Shown here in pieces: positions 12,035 to 23,414 of a stretch of DNA of 64,000 nt (its first letter is position 1; every line of letters begins with the position of its first letter). The stretch comes from Latrodectus hesperus (Eukaryota; Arthropoda; Arachnida; Araneae; Theridiidae). The position numbers were made by a program, and so were the translations under genes. The notes under the pieces were generated by a model that made no database searches, was not told the origin of the DNA, and was given only the letters and a program-made list of their open reading frames with translations. Where the stretch lies: contig JAJQOW010000025.1 of the NCBI GenBank assembly GCA_037975125.1, forward strand, positions 293,501-357,500. Direction: 5' to 3'.

Positions 12035-15000
12035 AAGGCTAAAAAAGCCACTGTTATATCATTGAATTCTTCCAGTGTATAAAATATTAAAGAAATGTAT
12101 TTAATGAGGAAAATTTTGTATGGAGTTTTTTTAATCTTTAACCCAGAATTTTTATTTTATTAGTTGTTGATGCGTTTATAATTATTAACTTTAATTGATT
12201 TAAAAGCGATTGTGTGTAGCAGAATTATGTCCAGATAACTTATTTTTGTTAATAAATAATTTAAATAAGTATTTCAACAGCGTGCAATTTAGTGTCATTG
12301 TGGAATGCAAAGTATTTCCTTGTAAGTATTATTTTAATATTCAGAAAGCACAAAAATTGTAGAGTAATATGAATGCATTCTGGAATCTATGGCTTTTAAT
12401 TATTAAATCTTTAGAAGAATTAAATTCTTAGCATCTGCATTTTCATTAATTAATAATTTGCTTTAATTAACATAAAATTAATAGTCAAGTAATAACTTAG
12501 TTAATTAAATTACGAAAATATATATCTAATATGTAATTTTGAAAAAAAAGTTTTACTGAAATATTTTTTTGAAAGTTGGCAGGTATGCCATTGTTTTATA
12601 TTTTTTGCCTTTAAAAGAATACATGGCCTGGAACTTTTGCATAGAATTGAGCTACGGAAATCTTTACAATTGTCAGTAAAGATATATCCGAACAGCAGAA
12701 CTCCTTTTAAGTATTTTACAGGATTTAAAAGACGTTATATTGTGTACACTTATTTTGCAATATTTTGAAATTTAATTTGAACCACTTATTTTTTACCACA
12801 ATTAGGTGAAAGAAGTAATGATCTCTGAATCTATCTGATGTGTTTTTATAATTTGAATGTTCAATCATGTCTTTAGAATTTAAAAAATAAACTTTATAAA
12901 AGAGAATAATTCTAATTTTAAAACTTACTACTTGTCAATTTAAGATTTTCTAGCTGTCATGTACTCATTTTTTAATATCAGTGCAAAAATTTCCAATATC
13001 TTTGTTATAAATGTTTTCTATAAATTTAAATTTTTATATATTTCAATTTTTTTCAATGATAATACTGTTATTTTGCATAGTGCTATTTAATATTGTTTTA
13101 TAATATATTTAAATTACTGGAACTACTTGGTTTAATTTGAATTGTTTATAGTCAATTTATATTGGTTTTAAAAATTTTTTGCATAATTTATTACAGTAAA
13201 CAATTTTTCTCTACCATTGTTACTTTACTTTGATAAAATTTGTTGTGTATTATATTTTTAGTTATGTTTTTAATATTTAATGCATTTTGTTAATACTTTT
13301 AATTCATTGTATATGAATATAATATTTTGAAGTTCTTATTTTAAATTCTATAAAATTTTGTTTTCTATTGTTTAAAAAATATATTTTTAGGTAAGCCTTA
13401 CCAAGGAAAACCAAGTGATATGTGGGCATTAGGAGTTGTACTTTTTACTATGTTATATGGTCAATTTCCTTTTTACGATTCTATACCTCAAGAATTATTT
13501 AGAAAAATAAAAGCAGTTGAATATACAATTCCAGCGTAAGTCTATACAAATATTTTAAATTATTTACTAGAAAATATAGTTTGATTTAGATGTAAATTAA
13601 TAAGGATTCTGAAAATTTTTTGCTTATAAAAACTATTTTTCTATATAGCTGTTTATTCATACGGCATATATAATGTTTTTTCAATATTTTTTCTTTTGGA
13701 ATTCAATGTATTGAGAAAAATGAGAATTCTTTACTATTTGAATCAATTTAATGCTTTTTATACTGTGTTTTTATTGAATTTGCATGTATTTAGTATCCTC
13801 ATAAATTGATTTATTTTCCTTCATTTAAATGTATGAAATCATCTATTTCTATTTTTCTTTATCAAGGAAAAATCTCTGTAATTGATTCATGTGTGGTTCT
13901 CAATAAATTATTTATTAGGTTATATATATTATATATACTAGAAATTCTCTCTCTCTCTCTCTTTGATAAAATGAAAATTATTGTTTTATAACTATTTTCA
14001 TTTTATAAATTTTTCAATGGAACAATATAAAAATGTATTGTTCCATGAACAGTTTCTTGATAAGAATTAATGAATGGGAATTTCAACCATAACTATATAT
14101 GTTTTATATTTTGCTTTAATAACTGAAGCTTTGATTTTAATTATTTAAGATAGTTGATGTTACCTGTATTAAAGCTCACTGAAATAAAGTTAGTAATGAT
14201 TGTACAAAATGATATATTAAAATTTTTAATTAAAGTTTAAATTTTTAAATTTCAAATAATCTTTTCAAAAACATATTTGGATTATATTCAAATGCATTTA
14301 TGTAACTATTGTAATAGTCTTGATGTTTAATAGTACAAGTGGCTTATATTTATTGTGTGGTAAAGCCCAATTGCAAAAACATAATAAATAATAAAATGCA
14401 TTTTTTTAAAGCACCAATTACTTTTGAAAGTACTCTAGTTTCTTAAAACTTAGAAAGATGCCTTTGTTGTCTTACAAAACTTGACTAGGAAAAATAACCT
14501 TACAAACGTTTTTCATGGCAAAAACTGTTTGTAATCTCATTAAATACTTAGTTTTAAATTATTAAAATATCAATTACTAAATATTATATTATTAATTGCA
14601 AGTGAATGTTTTCAGTTTCTCCCTTTGAAATGCAAACATTCAAAATAGAAATTTTGACAAGATATGTAAAATTTTCTTAATATGTCAATCATTCCTAAGG
14701 TGAAAGGCAATACAATTATTCAGCTTACTTAAATTGTTGCTTTGAAGAAGCAACTGAAGCCATACTTGTTAGAATGAAGATCAATAATGATTATAATTTG
14801 AAAATAATAATTTTATATAAATTTATTTTTATAAAAAAGTCTGTTAATTAATAAAAAAAATAAATTGATGAAAGAAAATTAACTGTCATGTCTGATATTT
14901 TTTTAATTTAAAGGAAAGAAATTTTTACCAAATTTTTTCCTTTATACATTATTGACTTCTATTGTTTTTAAATATAATTGTAATTTAAGTATGTGTGTAT

Positions 15001-18000
15001 GTGGATTTTTTTGGATTTTTTTTAAATATAACAGGTATTATCATTAAAAAATTTCCAGAAAAAGTTTAATTGTTTTAACAGTTTTTGTGTATTTTGAATA
15101 ATATCAACTTTCTGAATTTAAAAGATTTTACACATTTAAGAAAATTGGATGAACAAATCATTTACTAAGCATTAAATAATTAAATTGTTCCTAGAGAGGA
15201 AAAATCTAGTTAGATTTTAATTTTGAAAGCCAGAAAAAAATTAGAATTTAAACATTCTTAGAAAACTATTGAAATTCTATTTTGATTAAAATGAAAGATT
15301 ACATGATAGGTAGAGATGTTTTAACAATATTAAAAGTAACAACAATTCAAATTCTGATTAGAATCATTAATAATTGAATAATTTTTATTTCATAATCATG
15401 ATATCATTGAATTATAATTTTGTATTTTTATTATGTTAGTTTTTTAATATTAGTTTGGTGTAAACTAAAAGTCTTATTTTGTTAATAATTATTTGATGGT
15501 ATACAAAAAAATTTTTAAAATAATTTATTTTTAGTTCACATTTTGAAAAGCAAGTATTTATTTTTCTTTTACTGTTCTTGTGATATTTACCATATTGGTT
15601 AGTAATTTTTTTGAGTAGTCCTTAACAAATTTTTATTTCTTAAATTATTTTTAGTACTTGATGTGATTTATGGCTCATAATATGCAAAGTTTATAAATTT
15701 AATAGTTTGAATTTTGTAAATAACTTTTGATAACTGAGAAAAAAATTGTGGAAATAAAAAAATATGATCAAATACTTGAAAATAAATTTAATGAATAAGA
15801 CAATTAATAAAAAATATATATCCAATAAAATAAATATTTAAATAAATTATTAATACTTTTTTTCATTTCTTTTAACATTTATGTAATTCAAAATAGTTTC
15901 TAAAATAATTTTAAAAACAATTAAATCATTGTTTTATTTTAAATTTTGCAATTTTATTTTAATTTTTCATATCTTCATACTTTATTTCAGTATTAAATAG
16001 CTTTTTGAACAGTTATTATGTTTCATTGCTACAATAAAAATATTTTTTAAGTTTTTTTATGATTTTCTCACTGGATTTCAAATGTGAAGTATCAATGAAA
16101 TGTTTTGTTTTTGAAACAGGTCAGATGGTAGAGTTTCTGAGAACTCTAATACGATAATCAAGAATTTACTTGTCCTAAATCCAGCAAAACGAATGACGGC
16201 AGAACAAGTTTTAGATGCTTTAAGTTGTATCATTGCCACTCGGTAAGTTGTAATGTAATAATGAAATATAAAATGAGCTATTTAATTGAAGATGTATATT
16301 TATGTATCATCAAGAATTTTTACTACATTCTCTTTTTCTTAATCTGATTTCATTTTTTATTCAAATATTTCTTATTTCAAATAAAATAACATTGAAACTT
16401 TTTATTGCATTTAAGTAACTACTAAATATAAACGGTCAAGCATATCATTTACGAATGTGAGGCTCTTGCCCTCCCTAGATTAACTTTAGGCATCATCCAT
16501 ACTAGAGAGTTACACCTAGACTCCATTAAAGGGTTATCAGAGTTTATTAATAAAGTGGGTGACCCGAGCAACTGGAACTAGGAAACATTGGGTTTGGAGT
16601 TAATAGTACAAAATGCTGATAAAAGCAGAGGTGCCCAATGACATACAAACCCAACTCTAAGAAGAAGAACTACTAAATATATTTCTTGACAATATAACTT
16701 ATCATTTTATCCAAAAAAATAATAATAATAAAATAATAATTATTAAAAATAGGAGGGGAAATTACAACACTGTAAATTTAAAACAGTTCATTTAGTTAAA
16801 TTTCTTATCTTGACATGAATATAATATGCTGAAAGAATATCATGGATAAAGAATTTAATAAATTGTAAGGATAAGGTGACTTAATATATATATATCTTCA
16901 GTAAATATTATTTTGCTTTTACCCCAGAATTATTTTTGTAAAGGAAATATTTTATATAAAAGTATACTTGTGTCTTTTTTTTAAAAAAAAAATTTATTGC
17001 CTTACAATTTCATTTTTAATTTCCATTTGATATTAAATACATCTGCATTTAATTTGTGTATTTATTATGAAAGAAATAAATCTCTTCTTTTACAAATTTT
17101 TGAATAAATTGTTTTTCATTGAAGATAAAAAAACATTATATAATTATTTTTATGAAAAAGAATTGTGTTCTATATTTTAACAGATTTGCATACAAGATTT
17201 ATTGAAAATAATTTTTTAAAAAAAATTATGTAGATAAAACAATCTGTTTGAATCTGATAGATAATCAATAAAAAGTCATTGAATGTTATAGAGGTAAGAA
17301 CATTTCAACATGCAATGCTGTAAGGAATTTAAATAATAAAGACTTTGTTGCAATTAAAATCATAATATTTGAATTACTTTGAAAAACTGTCAATGATCCA
17401 ATTAAGTTTTGGAATTTGAATTCTGAATTGTACAAATAGTTAGATGAAAACAATCTTATTTATCGCAAAATATCATTTTAATGTAATTTTTTTATTGTAG
17501 TATTCCTAATAAATTTTCTTATTCTGATATTTCTCTAATTTGGGCTGTGCATTAAAATCACTTAGAAACTTATAAAATAGATTTATAAAAGTAAAGATAT
17601 GGTTCAAATTAAATTCTATGGAAATTATTTATTTATTTTATTATCATGTAATATAATTAATATGATAACATAAACTAACTTTAATAGAACTGTGTTTTAA
17701 TAATAATTTTTTTTATCTTTGTAGTTTAAAAGCAATATAATTTTTTATAACAATATTTTCCTAATTTTACACATTGCTTACATGTCAGTTCAACTTTATT
17801 CTTAATTTTTTTCCACATTGTAAGGTGGAGTCTTCCTTCACGTGATGATGATTTACAAGTTGTTCCTGGCTACAAGCCTCAATCTTCTGCTGATACACTT
17901 GATAAAACAGATGGAAATTCACAATCTAATAGTGTCGATGACTTATCAGCATTGGATTTAAGTCTTAATTCGACAACACTTGTTGCATCAGTTGTTCCTC

Positions 18001-18143
18001 ACAAAGAAATGTCCAGGCCAAAAAAATACTCTCATCAGGGGAGTTCCTTCGCTGTATGTCATATAAATGAGGATGAACAGCCCTTAACTCAATCAGACAT
18101 TCAAACTCTGAGACATATTCTTCCTGGTTCATCTAGTCAATGA
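4329..18143 (+). CDS. STK40: STK40 serine/threonine pseudokinase, complete gene in eight exons
   Basis: Exons: 4329-4428, 6255-6340, 7669-7803, 8045-8269, 9601-9769, 13391-13535, 16120-16242, 17825-18143. All introns are GT-AG and phases match; the total is 1302 nt, 433 residues, close to the human protein (about 435). Domains: a short basic N-terminus beginning MKRR; a non-canonical glycine loop (LGPRMGSSPVRSIVQCLA, about 33-50); Lys in FYTIK; VHRDLKLGN with the catalytic-loop Asp kept; NFC in place of DFG, so the Mg-binding Asp is missing; SPAYISPDVL at the APE position; DMWALGVVLF; and a C-terminal tail. Family knowledge: STK40 is a pseudokinase related to Tribbles that binds the E3 ligase COP1. 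The tail carries DDDLQVVPG, resembling a COP1-type VP motif but with Gly after VP. The C-terminal stretch around DEQPLTQSDIQTL matches the conserved vertebrate end. No frame breaks, so it should be functional. Confidence 0.95.
4429..6254. other. STK40 intron 1
   Basis: AT-rich, with no coding relic, transposon end or strong inverted repeat that I could find. Confidence 0.8.
6255..6340 (+). CDS. STK40: STK40 exon 2 (glycine-loop region)
   Basis: ATAG acceptor, GTTAGT donor. It encodes GPRMGSSPVRSIVQCLAKK and ends in FYTIK, the beta-3 lysine. The loop lacks the GxGxxG pattern of active kinases. Confidence 0.94.
6341..7668. other. STK40 intron 2
   Basis: AT-rich sequence with poly-T runs; nothing else recognised. 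Confidence 0.8.
7669..7803 (+). CDS. STK40: STK40 exon 3
   Basis: 45 codons in phase 0, from ILTLQDP to HHHGIFK. The central RQGKMLLHTEYSLLSML is almost identical to vertebrate STK40 as I recall it. Confidence 0.94.
8045..8269 (+). CDS. STK40: STK40 exon 4 (hinge and upper C-lobe)
   Basis: 75 codons in phase 0. It includes the hinge VCLVLDCLCPHD and LINLQHYVIREKKLSEKEA. The first 20 or so residues are the least conserved part of the domain. Confidence 0.94.
8270..9600. other. STK40 intron 4
   Basis: AT-rich intron containing the (TA)n tract at 9121-9192. Open frames here are low-complexity or unsupported. Confidence 0.8.
9121..9192. repeat. (TA)n microsatellite
   Basis: 72 bp of uninterrupted TA dinucleotide inside STK40 intron 4. 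Confidence 0.98.
9601..9769 (+). CDS. STK40: STK40 exon 5 (catalytic loop and degenerate DFG)
   Basis: Carries ENIVHRDLKLGNIVL, then LTNFCLGKH where DFG would be, then DQRGSPAYISPDVLSG. It ends in phase 1. Asn replaces the Mg-binding Asp, as in other STK40 proteins. Confidence 0.95.
11375..11787 (+). pseudogene. hAT transposase N-terminal zinc-finger fragment
   Basis: The frame is open from about 11375 to the stop at 11785-11787. It encodes CVVCNCDYNISHGGRFDISH followed by HVKDTKHV, a C-x2-C...H...H finger of the kind seen before hAT transposases, then MDAYFKN and a stretch reading LYFTSFLIEHNIPLGVSDHA that typically leads into the catalytic domain. It stops soon after GCARTKTSAIL. The RNase H-like catalytic region is missing. 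Confidence 0.7.
11788..11955 (+). pseudogene. hAT C-terminal dimerisation domain fragment
   Basis: Directly after the N-terminal piece, a different frame reads VIPHSSAECERIFSLV, then an in-frame TAA, then KNRNEFRNSLLNNNLESLL. SSAECERIFS is the signature of the hAT dimerisation domain. Its adjacency to the zinc finger shows an internal deletion of the transposase. Confidence 0.8.
11954..12031. repeat. (TA)n microsatellite
   Basis: About 78 bp of TA repeat inside the hAT-like element. Confidence 0.97.
13391..13535 (+). CDS. STK40: STK40 exon 6 (C-lobe)
   Basis: KPYQGKPSDMWALGVVLF through YGQFPFYDSIPQELFRKI, the most conserved block of the protein. Ends in phase 2. The preceding intron (3.6 kb) is the longest and holds the hAT relic. 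Confidence 0.95.
13536..16119. other. STK40 intron 6
   Basis: AT-rich intron. It has a (CT)n tract at 13946-13962 and a small perfect inverted repeat (10-bp arms, TGGAACAATA) near 14017-14045. No coding relic. Confidence 0.8.
13946..13962. repeat. (CT)n microsatellite
   Basis: Short CT tract in STK40 intron 6. Confidence 0.9.
16120..16242 (+). CDS. STK40: STK40 exon 7 (end of kinase-like domain)
   Basis: SDGRVSENSNTIIKNLLVLNP through EQVLDALSCIIATR. ACAG acceptor, GTAAGT donor, phase 2 at both ends. Confidence 0.93.
16243..17824. other. STK40 intron 7
   Basis: AT-rich intron carrying the 237-bp retroposon at 16431-16667; nothing else recognised. Confidence 0.8.
16431..16667 (+). mobile_element. 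Short retroposon (SINE-like) with 14-bp target duplication
   Basis: The flanks repeat AACTACTAAATATA exactly (16417-16430 and 16668-16681), and the insert ends in a GAA-repeat tail (AGAAGAAG). Both are signs of target-primed reverse transcription. The 237-bp body is richer in G+C than the intron. I see no clear tRNA A and B boxes, so it may be a 5'-truncated SINE or a short LINE tail. Confidence 0.75.
17825..18143 (+). CDS. STK40: STK40 exon 8 (C-terminal tail and stop)
   Basis: Begins RWSLPSRDDDLQVVPG and ends at TGA 18141-18143. The first part holds an acidic VP motif resembling a COP1-binding site. The middle is Ser/Thr-rich and poorly conserved. The end matches the conserved vertebrate QPMTSLD-type segment. 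Confidence 0.92.
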
Positions 18144-18540
18144 TGAAATTCATCTAAGTTTACATAAGTGATATCATTCCTCATAGTTTAACGATTTTTT
18201 TAAATCATTCATCTAAGTTCATATGAATGTTATAAAGTGAAAAATCTTCATAGAATTCACTGAAAAGAATAATGGTGGCAAAGTTCAGCTGTGCAACATC
18301 TAAGGCTGGTTCATTTGTCTTTTAAAAGATCTGATATTATTTCAAATCACCATGTTTTAAAAAAATTTTGCTTCAATTTCAAAATGAATGCTTGATTTGT
18401 ACATTTTTATAGCAAAATTCGCATTTGTTATTTTGTATATAAAAATAATTTATATTATGATGTACAGTTTTTAAATATGAATACTTATTATATAGAAAAA
18501 ATGATAATGTTTATCTACTTATAAAAAAATATAATAAAAT
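18144..18540 (+). other. STK40: Probable STK40 3' UTR
   Basis: Follows the stop codon; the first clear AATAAA is at 18533-18538. Later polyadenylation is possible because more AATAAA hexamers follow. Confidence 0.5.
18533..18538 (+). terminator. Candidate polyadenylation signal of STK40
   Basis: AATAAA about 390 bp after the stop. Such hexamers are common by chance in this composition. Confidence 0.35.
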
Positions 18541-21500
18541 GTTTATTTATTGTAAATTTTCTCCAGGTATTTAAAAAAGAAATTTGTTATAAGTGACTAT
18601 GCATCAGTATTCTACACAATATTTAACACATTTAATGATATGTGTGGCATAGACAATATTTTTTTGCAATCATCAAATTAGTTGTCACTGTGTAAGGCAA
18701 GTTCACATTACACCTCATGATAAAATGTGACTGTCAGTGAAATAATTTAAAACCTTAATATTTTTGTTAATCATAATCATTTGTTGTCACATAACACACA
18801 GTGTAAATTTGCTTTATTACATGATATTTCGCTTTTTCAATAGTCATTAAGACATCTAGATATTTCATTTATCAGCACATGCACTAAACTAAACTGGTTA
18901 TAATTAGACAGAATAGTAAAATGAACTCAAAAGGAAATAAACATAAAATGAATTCTGTTTGTCTTAATTTTAATAATTATTTATTCAAAAGGATTTTAAT
19001 AAATATTAAATTTATTATTTTCATGGCAACTTATTTTATTGTATAATGTTTAAGACATTGATTAATATTAAATAATTCACTACTTTGCTTTAAATAATTA
19101 ATTTTTTAGCCTTTTTAAATTAGATATATTATTGCTTTTTTTTAATTTATTATATTTAAAATCTTTGATTGTTTGGATTTTTTTACACCAATAATAAATA
19201 CAAACAAATAATTTTTTACATAAATCATTTGCCTTAAGTAGGTAATATAAATGCACTCTTAAAAATAACACTGTTTTTTGATAATTTTAATATTCAATGT
19301 GTACACTTTTTCTTCCTGTTAAACAATTTGCTTGAATGGAAATCATTTTTTTTTCAATTGGTGAACTTTTATTGATGCTACATTTAAAATCAATTTTAAA
19401 ATTTTATTTTATTGTTGAACTTTAATTGTTTGATAAATATATCACACAATGTTTAAGTAGTTTTATAATTAACTGAACATAATAATTCATTTTTATTTTG
19501 TTCTGATTTCATGGTGATATGATTTTGTTTCATATTTATCCTATTTCTGAGTTCATGTTAATATCATTTTGCTTCAAAGTTTTATGCAATTAAATGTGTT
19601 TAATAATAGAAAATGAAGCTTTTCAGGAAAAGAATTGATTACACTTTTCATAGCTTTACCTTTTTATAAAATTGTAATTAATTTTTGAAGTTCATTTAGT
19701 TTAACTAAGCTGTTTTATTAATATTTTGGTTATTTATAAGAATTAAGCTGTTTATTTTGCATATAACTTATATATATTTATGTGTATATATTTTTCCTTA
19801 TTTATGCTCTGTGTATATATTTGAATAGGCTTTTATGTTTCACACTTATATTTTGAGATTTAACTCTTTATTTTTTTAATCGGATATATTTTAGAAATAA
19901 TTTTGCAGTGTAAAATTTTATGAATTAGGAGTTTTGAGAAAGATAATCATGTAATTTTGCTGCTTAAAAGTAGTATGAATTATGGTATAATTTTCTTTGA
20001 CATTAATTAATCCAGTCTGGGTTTGTAAAAAAATCGCATGTTATTTGTACTGTTATGAAATCTAGAAAAAATATATAAATGCTAATCATCAATATTAAAT
20101 TATTTAAACTGTCAAAAATGTGTGATAAATTGTTATGCTTCTAACAAAGAATTGAGCTTTGATTTTATTATAATAAAATAATGTATTTCAAGTATGAATA
20201 TCATTTATTTCAAATTGAGCGTAAAACATATTTGTTGATTATAAATATTTAAGTTATTAGAGAGTAACTACTGATATAAAAAGTGCTTTTTTCATTTTTT
20301 TTATTGTAGTACAATAAAGCTCAAATTCTTTAAATGTAATGCTTTTTTATGTTAACAGTATTTTTGTTCCATTAAATTCTTAAGTTCTGAAATTATTGGA
20401 AAAATTTAAATTGTATGCACTGATGTCTATGAAATGTATGAGTATCAGCTTTTCTGTTGAATGAACAATAAAAAACTAAGGAATTATTTTGACATTAAGT
20501 ATGTAGAGCAGTTACATTTTGATGAACCAAAAAAGTCACATTATTAACTGCTCTTTCAATTTTAATGTATTCCAATATTACAAACAATTCCCTCAAATTC
20601 ATATTTTGAACATTTTCAAATGTATTTAATTTTTTTATAGTTCTAAACATTTTATATAAATTTTGAATCTTTTGTCATATATTGAGGATTTAAGAATTTT
20701 TTAAAAGCTACATAGTTTTTTATTTATATATTTTATACATTTTCTTTTATTTTATCTTCAGAAATGTCATTTTCGTTGGAAAAATTCCATTGTAGATTTT
20801 TATAATTTTCTATTCACAGCCAAATAATTTATTGAAAATTTATGAAGTATTGTCATTATATATTATATTTTATTTAGATTTTGTGTATTACATTTTTGTG
20901 AGTATTTCATCAGTTTGTTGAGTAAAAATAATTTGATAAATTTTCTGCTTTTTTTCAAAAAGCGTTTTGGCTTGACAAATAGTTTGTTAAAAAAAAAAAA
21001 AACTTCTACTATAAATATTTTTATGAATATAATAATGGAAGAAATCATTATCAGAACATACACATTTGTGAGTTAGCAGCAAATAATTTTATAAGAAGCC
21101 GGTTCTCCCAAATTTTGTCTCATTTTGAGAATGTGCCAGTCATTAAAGCTCTTTACTGAAGTATTCTTTCTATTAAAATTTTCACATAAATAAAATTTTT
21201 GAAAAATCTATCTTTGTTATTGTACATTTAATGAAATCTTTTTTTTTTTTTTTTTTTTCAAATTTAGAGGTTTTATTCATATTACTTACAATATTCCTGT
21301 GTAAATATTTTATTAAGTTAAAGGTGGTATTTTATTTATTTTTGATATATGTAATTTTAATTTTTAAAAATTAATTAAATTTTTAAAAGTATAAAAGCCA
21401 CAAATCTTATAATTATTTAATATCAAAAATAGTTGTATAATTTTTTCTCCTGACCTTTTTTATTTAAAAACTTACTGGAAAATAATGATATTAAGAGAAT

Positions 21501-22740
21501 ATAAAATGATTTTTAAAAATTATTGCAATGCATTAGTGTTTATATATATTTATGCTAGAGCTCATTTTTATTGGTTATGATAAAGCATGCCACTGGATTT
21601 TATAAATTACCAATTGATCTTTTTAAGTCAACATATTAATAAATGTGTGTTGAGAATGTAAATATTGACTGGAAATAAATTTATAATTTTATTATCCTGT
21701 ATATGTATTATTATTTGGAAGACACATATTCTGCTTTACTGTAAAAATTCATAATTTTTTCACTATAACAATTTCATCCTTTAACTCATTTAGAAATGTT
21801 TTTCGTAAATTGATTTTAAATTGCTGAGTTAAATTAATAAGACCAAAAGAAAAATATATTTATCTGTGTGTGTGTTCTAATGAATACTGGTACTCTAGTT
21901 AGTTCTAAATAAACATAAATATTCAACACAAATATATTTTTGCATTTCCTTAATTAAAATTCACATATTTATTGAGCAATTTATGTTCTGTAAATAGGTA
22001 ATTTTAATTACTGCTTAATATATTCCAAATTAGATGTACAAATTTTATCTCGATTTATTTTAGCTTTTATAAATTTTCGGTTAAGTGAAAGATGCATTAT
22101 CTTCATTTTTTTAGAATTTTTGGTAATTTTCAATTAGAACCCCACATTTGATAACCGCCATAAGGTGATAGAAAAAGAAAATCATAAATTATTGTCATAA
22201 ATATTCCATTTGAATCATAACTTGATTAAAAATACTTACGTTTTCAGAAACTACTAAAAAATGATACAAACATTTTATATACATTTTGTTAACTAAACAG
22301 TTATTAATAATTGATAAAACGTATGTTGTTAATAAATGTATTTTGTTGTTTTATGGCCTTGGTGATTTGTAACTGTAATGCTTCTTTTAACTGACAAAAT
22401 TATCACCAAGCAATCTTTTGCATCAGCTAATTAATTTTGTTTAGCATTTAGCTTGTTTATCATTGTTAATCACTTTTTAGTCAATTTTTGCTCAAATGAA
22501 GTTTGATTTAGTAGATATTAAATTCAAAATAAAATTTGGAGCCAGTAAAATCTTCGTATCTGTGTTATATTATTTTCGCTTCTCCATAAACAATAAACGT
22601 GCTATTTCTTTAATCATCAGATTATAATGGAAAATACCGATTTTTTTTTCTTACAAGCATAACATAGAGTGAAGTCCAATCATTCTCTTAACCTTGGAGT
22701 TGAGGTAGATGACTTTCTGTATCTTGAGTGATAAAATTTG
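18541..22740. other. Long AT-rich intergenic stretch
   Basis: No gene, tRNA-like sequence or transposon relic recognised. Holds homopolymers such as poly-T near 21240-21258. Part could be an extended STK40 3' UTR. Confidence 0.7.
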
Positions 22741-23414
22741 ATATAAAATTCTGCAGGTTTTCTGCTGACACCAGAATGAAGTGTGAGCATGTATAATAAT
22801 AAAGGGTATTTCACACAAAAATCTGTGGAATGCATTTGAATAAGAAAGTGCACAATAAAATTAGACGATTTTGAGTGGGCCTGGCGATTAAAATTTGGTG
22901 GGAAACTGGCCGTTCTTCAATTGATGAGATATGAACTTGAGTGTATAGTAAAGTCTTACCATGGCCCTTTAATTTTGTTGATACAATTATATTGAAGCTG
23001 CAAAACTAAACAATTTAATAATTTATTTTAAGTAAAATAACTTCAGGGTGTAGGTCCCATTTCAATCTAAATGAAGCAAGAGGAAGCTCTTAACAGTCGT
23101 GGTTCAGGAGAGTGATTATGCGCAATAAGATAGGACAACTTTCAGTGCTACTGGAAGTAAAAAGTGATGAAAAGTGCTGGCTAATCTTGTACAAAACTAG
23201 TGAAGTCCAGAGAAAAAATTGTACAAAGGTATCGAGATTTTGTAGTAAATGATATTTTTTTATGGAAAGGCAAGAAAAAAGCGCATTCGTTAGAGTATGA
23301 ATTTTAGTAAAATTACATCATGAAACCTAGAAAAAAGAGCAATCAATTATCATTTACTCTAGGTTCTCAGTCTAATAACCTTCAACCAATTTAAATCTAT
23401 ACTTTGGAATAATT
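22741..23414. other. Unassigned moderately complex stretch
   Basis: Base composition is more balanced than the neighbours and resembles decayed transposon DNA. I could not identify a protein domain on either strand. It lies downstream of the ORF1 relic and may be part of the same insertion. Confidence 0.4.

Larger units (their letters stand above)
11002..12587 (+). mobile_element. Internally deleted hAT-like DNA transposon
   Basis: Ends are CAGACCTGCC at 11002 and the reverse complement of CATACCTGCC finishing at 12587, and similarity continues inward (CCGACTTT/CCAACTTT). The flanks repeat CCATTG (10996-11001 and 12588-12593). hAT elements make 8-bp duplications, so the site has either drifted or the exact ends are off by a base or two. 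Inside are an N-terminal zinc-finger coding piece and a C-terminal hAT dimerisation piece, with the catalytic middle absent, plus a (TA)n tract. Non-autonomous, inserted in STK40 intron 5 in the same orientation as the gene. Confidence 0.75.
9770..13390. other. STK40 intron 5
   Basis: Longest intron of the gene. The hAT-like insertion at 11002-12587 makes up nearly half of it; the flanks are plain AT-rich sequence. Confidence 0.85.
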
